Shown here piece after piece: positions 43,894 through 45,475 of a stretch of 45,475 nt of DNA. Where the stretch lies: positions 1 to 45,475 of the forward strand of contig JAFTQI010000036.1 of the NCBI GenBank assembly GCA_017462825.1, written 5' to 3'. Under the pieces are notes generated by a model that saw nothing but the letters and a program-made list of their open reading frames with translations, was not told the origin of the DNA and searched no databases. The DNA is from Clostridia bacterium. GTDB lineage: Bacteria; Bacillota_A; Clostridia; Christensenellales; Borkfalkiaceae. The position numbers were made by a program, and so were the translations under genes. Each line of letters starts with the position of its first letter. The first letter of the stretch is position 1.

Positions 43894-45475
43894 ATGAGAA
43901 CAAAGACAATGAAAAACGTTTTATTGTGGATTGCGGGTATATTCTTGCTTATTTCTTTGGCGGGATTATTCTTGGTTCAATCTATGAAAAAGAAAAACGC
44001 GCTCGCCGCCGCGGATTGGCAAACGGGCGTCTTTGAAATGAACGACGGCGTATCTTTAAAACTGAACGAGGAAAAAAACGGCTTGCGTTTTATCGTAAAA
44101 ATGGATAAAAACGTAGCGAATTTCGTAAAAGAGACCGCCGAAGCGGAAATGGGTTTTGTTATCGCGCCCAAATCGTTTATGTTGGCTGCAAACGGCGACT
44201 ATATTAATATGTCGAAAAAAGTTGGCGGGGCGGTAGATAAGGCTAAAATTTATAAAGAAGGCGAATTTTATCAAGCGAACGCTTGTATTACGAACGTAAT
44301 GCTCGAAAATTTCGAGCTTGATTTCGTGGCTGTTGGCTATATTAAATATAACGGTGAAATCCGTTATACGGAATATAACGACTATGCAAGACACAATATG
44401 TACGACCTCGTTAATATGGCATTTTTGAACGGTTGTTCGGAAGATCTTGCGACGTTTAAGTATTTGCAACAACCGACTGAAGACGGTAAAACGGAAGGTT
44501 GGTACGGTTCTGAGCAATTTCCTATCGTTGTAGAAAACGCGGACGAATACAAAGCAGTTGTAGAGGTTGCCAACGATTCGAATATCAATCTTGCGAATAA
44601 CGTCGTGGTCATCAAAAATAACGCGACGACGAACGAAAGCTTTACGGATGAAACGCCCATTATTCTTTCTGCGGCGCTTGACGAAGTCAATAAATCAATT
44701 GTAGCGCTTCCCGATTCTATCAAAATGCCTGACGGAATCGGCATGATTGCTAGAATCCGTGACACGGAAAAGAAATACAATGCGCTGTCGGAAACGGATA
44801 AGTCGAAAGTGGAAAACTACGCGAAAGTAGAAAACCTTCTTGAGGCGATTGAAGGTTACGACCGCGTTTATAAGAACGACGCGACGGACGGCACGGTAAT
44901 CCCTTCGTACGTACCTAACTACACTTCTACTATTGGCGGCAGCGCAACGACGAGAACGGATGATGTTTACGGGAACGTATTGACGGTAAAGTCGGACTCA
45001 AATGGTAGAGCGGCTTTGAGCTTTACGAATTTCCCGTCCGTTACGAAAAAATATGCAACGATTTATTTCTATGTAAAAGTAAGCGTTGGGTGCGATATCT
45101 ACCTTTCCGACGGTATTACGAACGATGGTTGGGGCGAAACTGGGAAGAATACTTGGAGCGTAACAGGTCTTTGGTGTAATGCGGATAAATGGCGCTTGGT
45201 AGAGGTGAATGTTGAGGACGGATATATCGGCACGAATTTCGCAATCGGTTTCCGTCCAGATACTACGGGATTCACTTTTGAGATTTCCGATTTTTACGGT
45301 ATTGATAAAGCGGTGCAAGCAATTGCAGATTTGGGCTTTGGTAAAATGACGAATAGCGGCGAGACGAATGAAAACGGCAAGGTATATAACTTGACGACGC
45401 AGTGGGGTAACAGCGATACCGATTTCCAAAGCTTTGATGTAAATGCGATGAGCAACGCTTTGGAAAATGGATATA
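43894..45475 (+). CDS. membrane-anchored extracellular protein, partial (runs off the window)
   Basis: An open frame of at least 527 codons with no stop before the right edge. Residues 1-30 hold a basic start and one helix (VLLWIAGIFLLISLAGLFLV) with no lipobox, so it is anchored by the helix or cleaved after ALAAA. Residues 40-160 form a first domain (LRFIVKMDKN, then GFVIAPKSFM, then YIKYNGEIRYTEY), a helical linker lies at about 285-325, and residues 340-470 form a beta-rich module (RAALSFTNFP, then ATIYFYVKVS, then WRLVEVNVEDGY) that looks like a carbohydrate-binding jelly roll. AAGGAG (43879-43883) gives the start. It is the next member of the glycan operon; its catalytic role, if any, would lie beyond the edge. 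Confidence 0.8.
   Translation, partial: MRTKTMKNVLLWIAGIFLLISLAGLFLVQSMKKKNALAAADWQTGVFEMNDGVSLKLNEEKNGLRFIVKMDKNVANFVKETAEAEMGFVIAPKSFMLAANGDYINMSKKVGGAVDKAKIYKEGEFYQANACITNVMLENFELDFVAVGYIKYNGEIRYTEYNDYARHNMYDLVNMAFLNGCSEDLATFKYLQQPTEDGKTEGWYGSEQFPIVVENADEYKAVVEVANDSNINLANNVVVIKNNATTNESFTDETPIILSAALDEVNKSIVALPDSIKMPDGIGMIARIRDTEKKYNALSETDKSKVENYAKVENLLEAIEGYDRVYKNDATDGTVIPSYVPNYTSTIGGSATTRTDDVYGNVLTVKSDSNGRAALSFTNFPSVTKKYATIYFYVKVSVGCDIYLSDGITNDGWGETGKNTWSVTGLWCNADKWRLVEVNVEDGYIGTNFAIGFRPDTTGFTFEISDFYGIDKAVQAIADLGFGKMTNSGETNENGKVYNLTTQWGNSDTDFQSFDVNAMSNALENGY

Overview
The window looks like chromosome from an uncultured, low-to-mid GC, Gram-positive bacterium of the class Clostridia (Bacillota), probably gut-associated. 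This is inferred from the mix of Firmicutes-type RNA regulators (a T-box before thrS, an L20/infC-type attenuator, a yybP-ykoY element), RNase J, a YtxC-like sporulation-family gene next to thrS, AUU initiation of infC, near-consensus sigma-A promoters with 17-nt spacers, and lipobox lipoproteins. No phage, IS element or CRISPR array is visible. Every protein gene but one (leuS) and every RNA gene but one (a tRNA) lies on the + strand.

Layout. 1-230: 5S rRNA and its terminator, the tail of an rRNA operon. 348-3784: a ZIP metal transporter, a four-unit InlB-type repeat lipoprotein and a four-helix membrane protein. 3942-6506: an ABC-2 exporter with two ATPases and one permease. 6575-15111: translation genes, namely leuS (-), ytxC-like, T-box-thrS, the infC-rpmI-rplT operon with leader, a SpoU-type RNA methyltransferase and a YebC-family protein. 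15133-18214: a candidate intergenic repeat, then a yybP-ykoY (Mn2+) riboswitch and a P-type cation ATPase. 18571-20268: a coiled-coil/repeat protein of unknown function. 20385-28245: a tight operon of RNase J, TrmR and TrhP (tRNA U34 modification), asparaginase, M3 oligopeptidase and M29 aminopeptidase. 28282-30472: a pair of COG0523/CobW-type GTPases, one with a duplicated His/Cys-rich segment and one fused to a DUF1980-like domain, behind a possible operator. 30527-33652: tRNA-Arg(CCU) (-), gdhA, and a ferritin-like protein with three equally spaced metal half-sites.

33937 to the right edge is a carbohydrate-type locus: an AraC regulator, a lipoprotein solute-binding protein, two sugar permeases without an ATPase, a 1036-residue secreted modular protein, a DUF4838 lipoprotein, a 37-residue mini-protein and a membrane-anchored protein that runs off the window. 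The inferred logic is sensing (AraC), binding and processing of a glycan at the cell surface, and import of the product, powered by an ATPase encoded elsewhere.

The strongest leads for something undescribed are the triple half-site ferritin-like protein, the mini-protein and unknown surface proteins of the glycan locus, the GTPase pair with its palindrome, and the coiled-coil repeat protein with its long leader. All calls come from reading the sequence; no database search was run.
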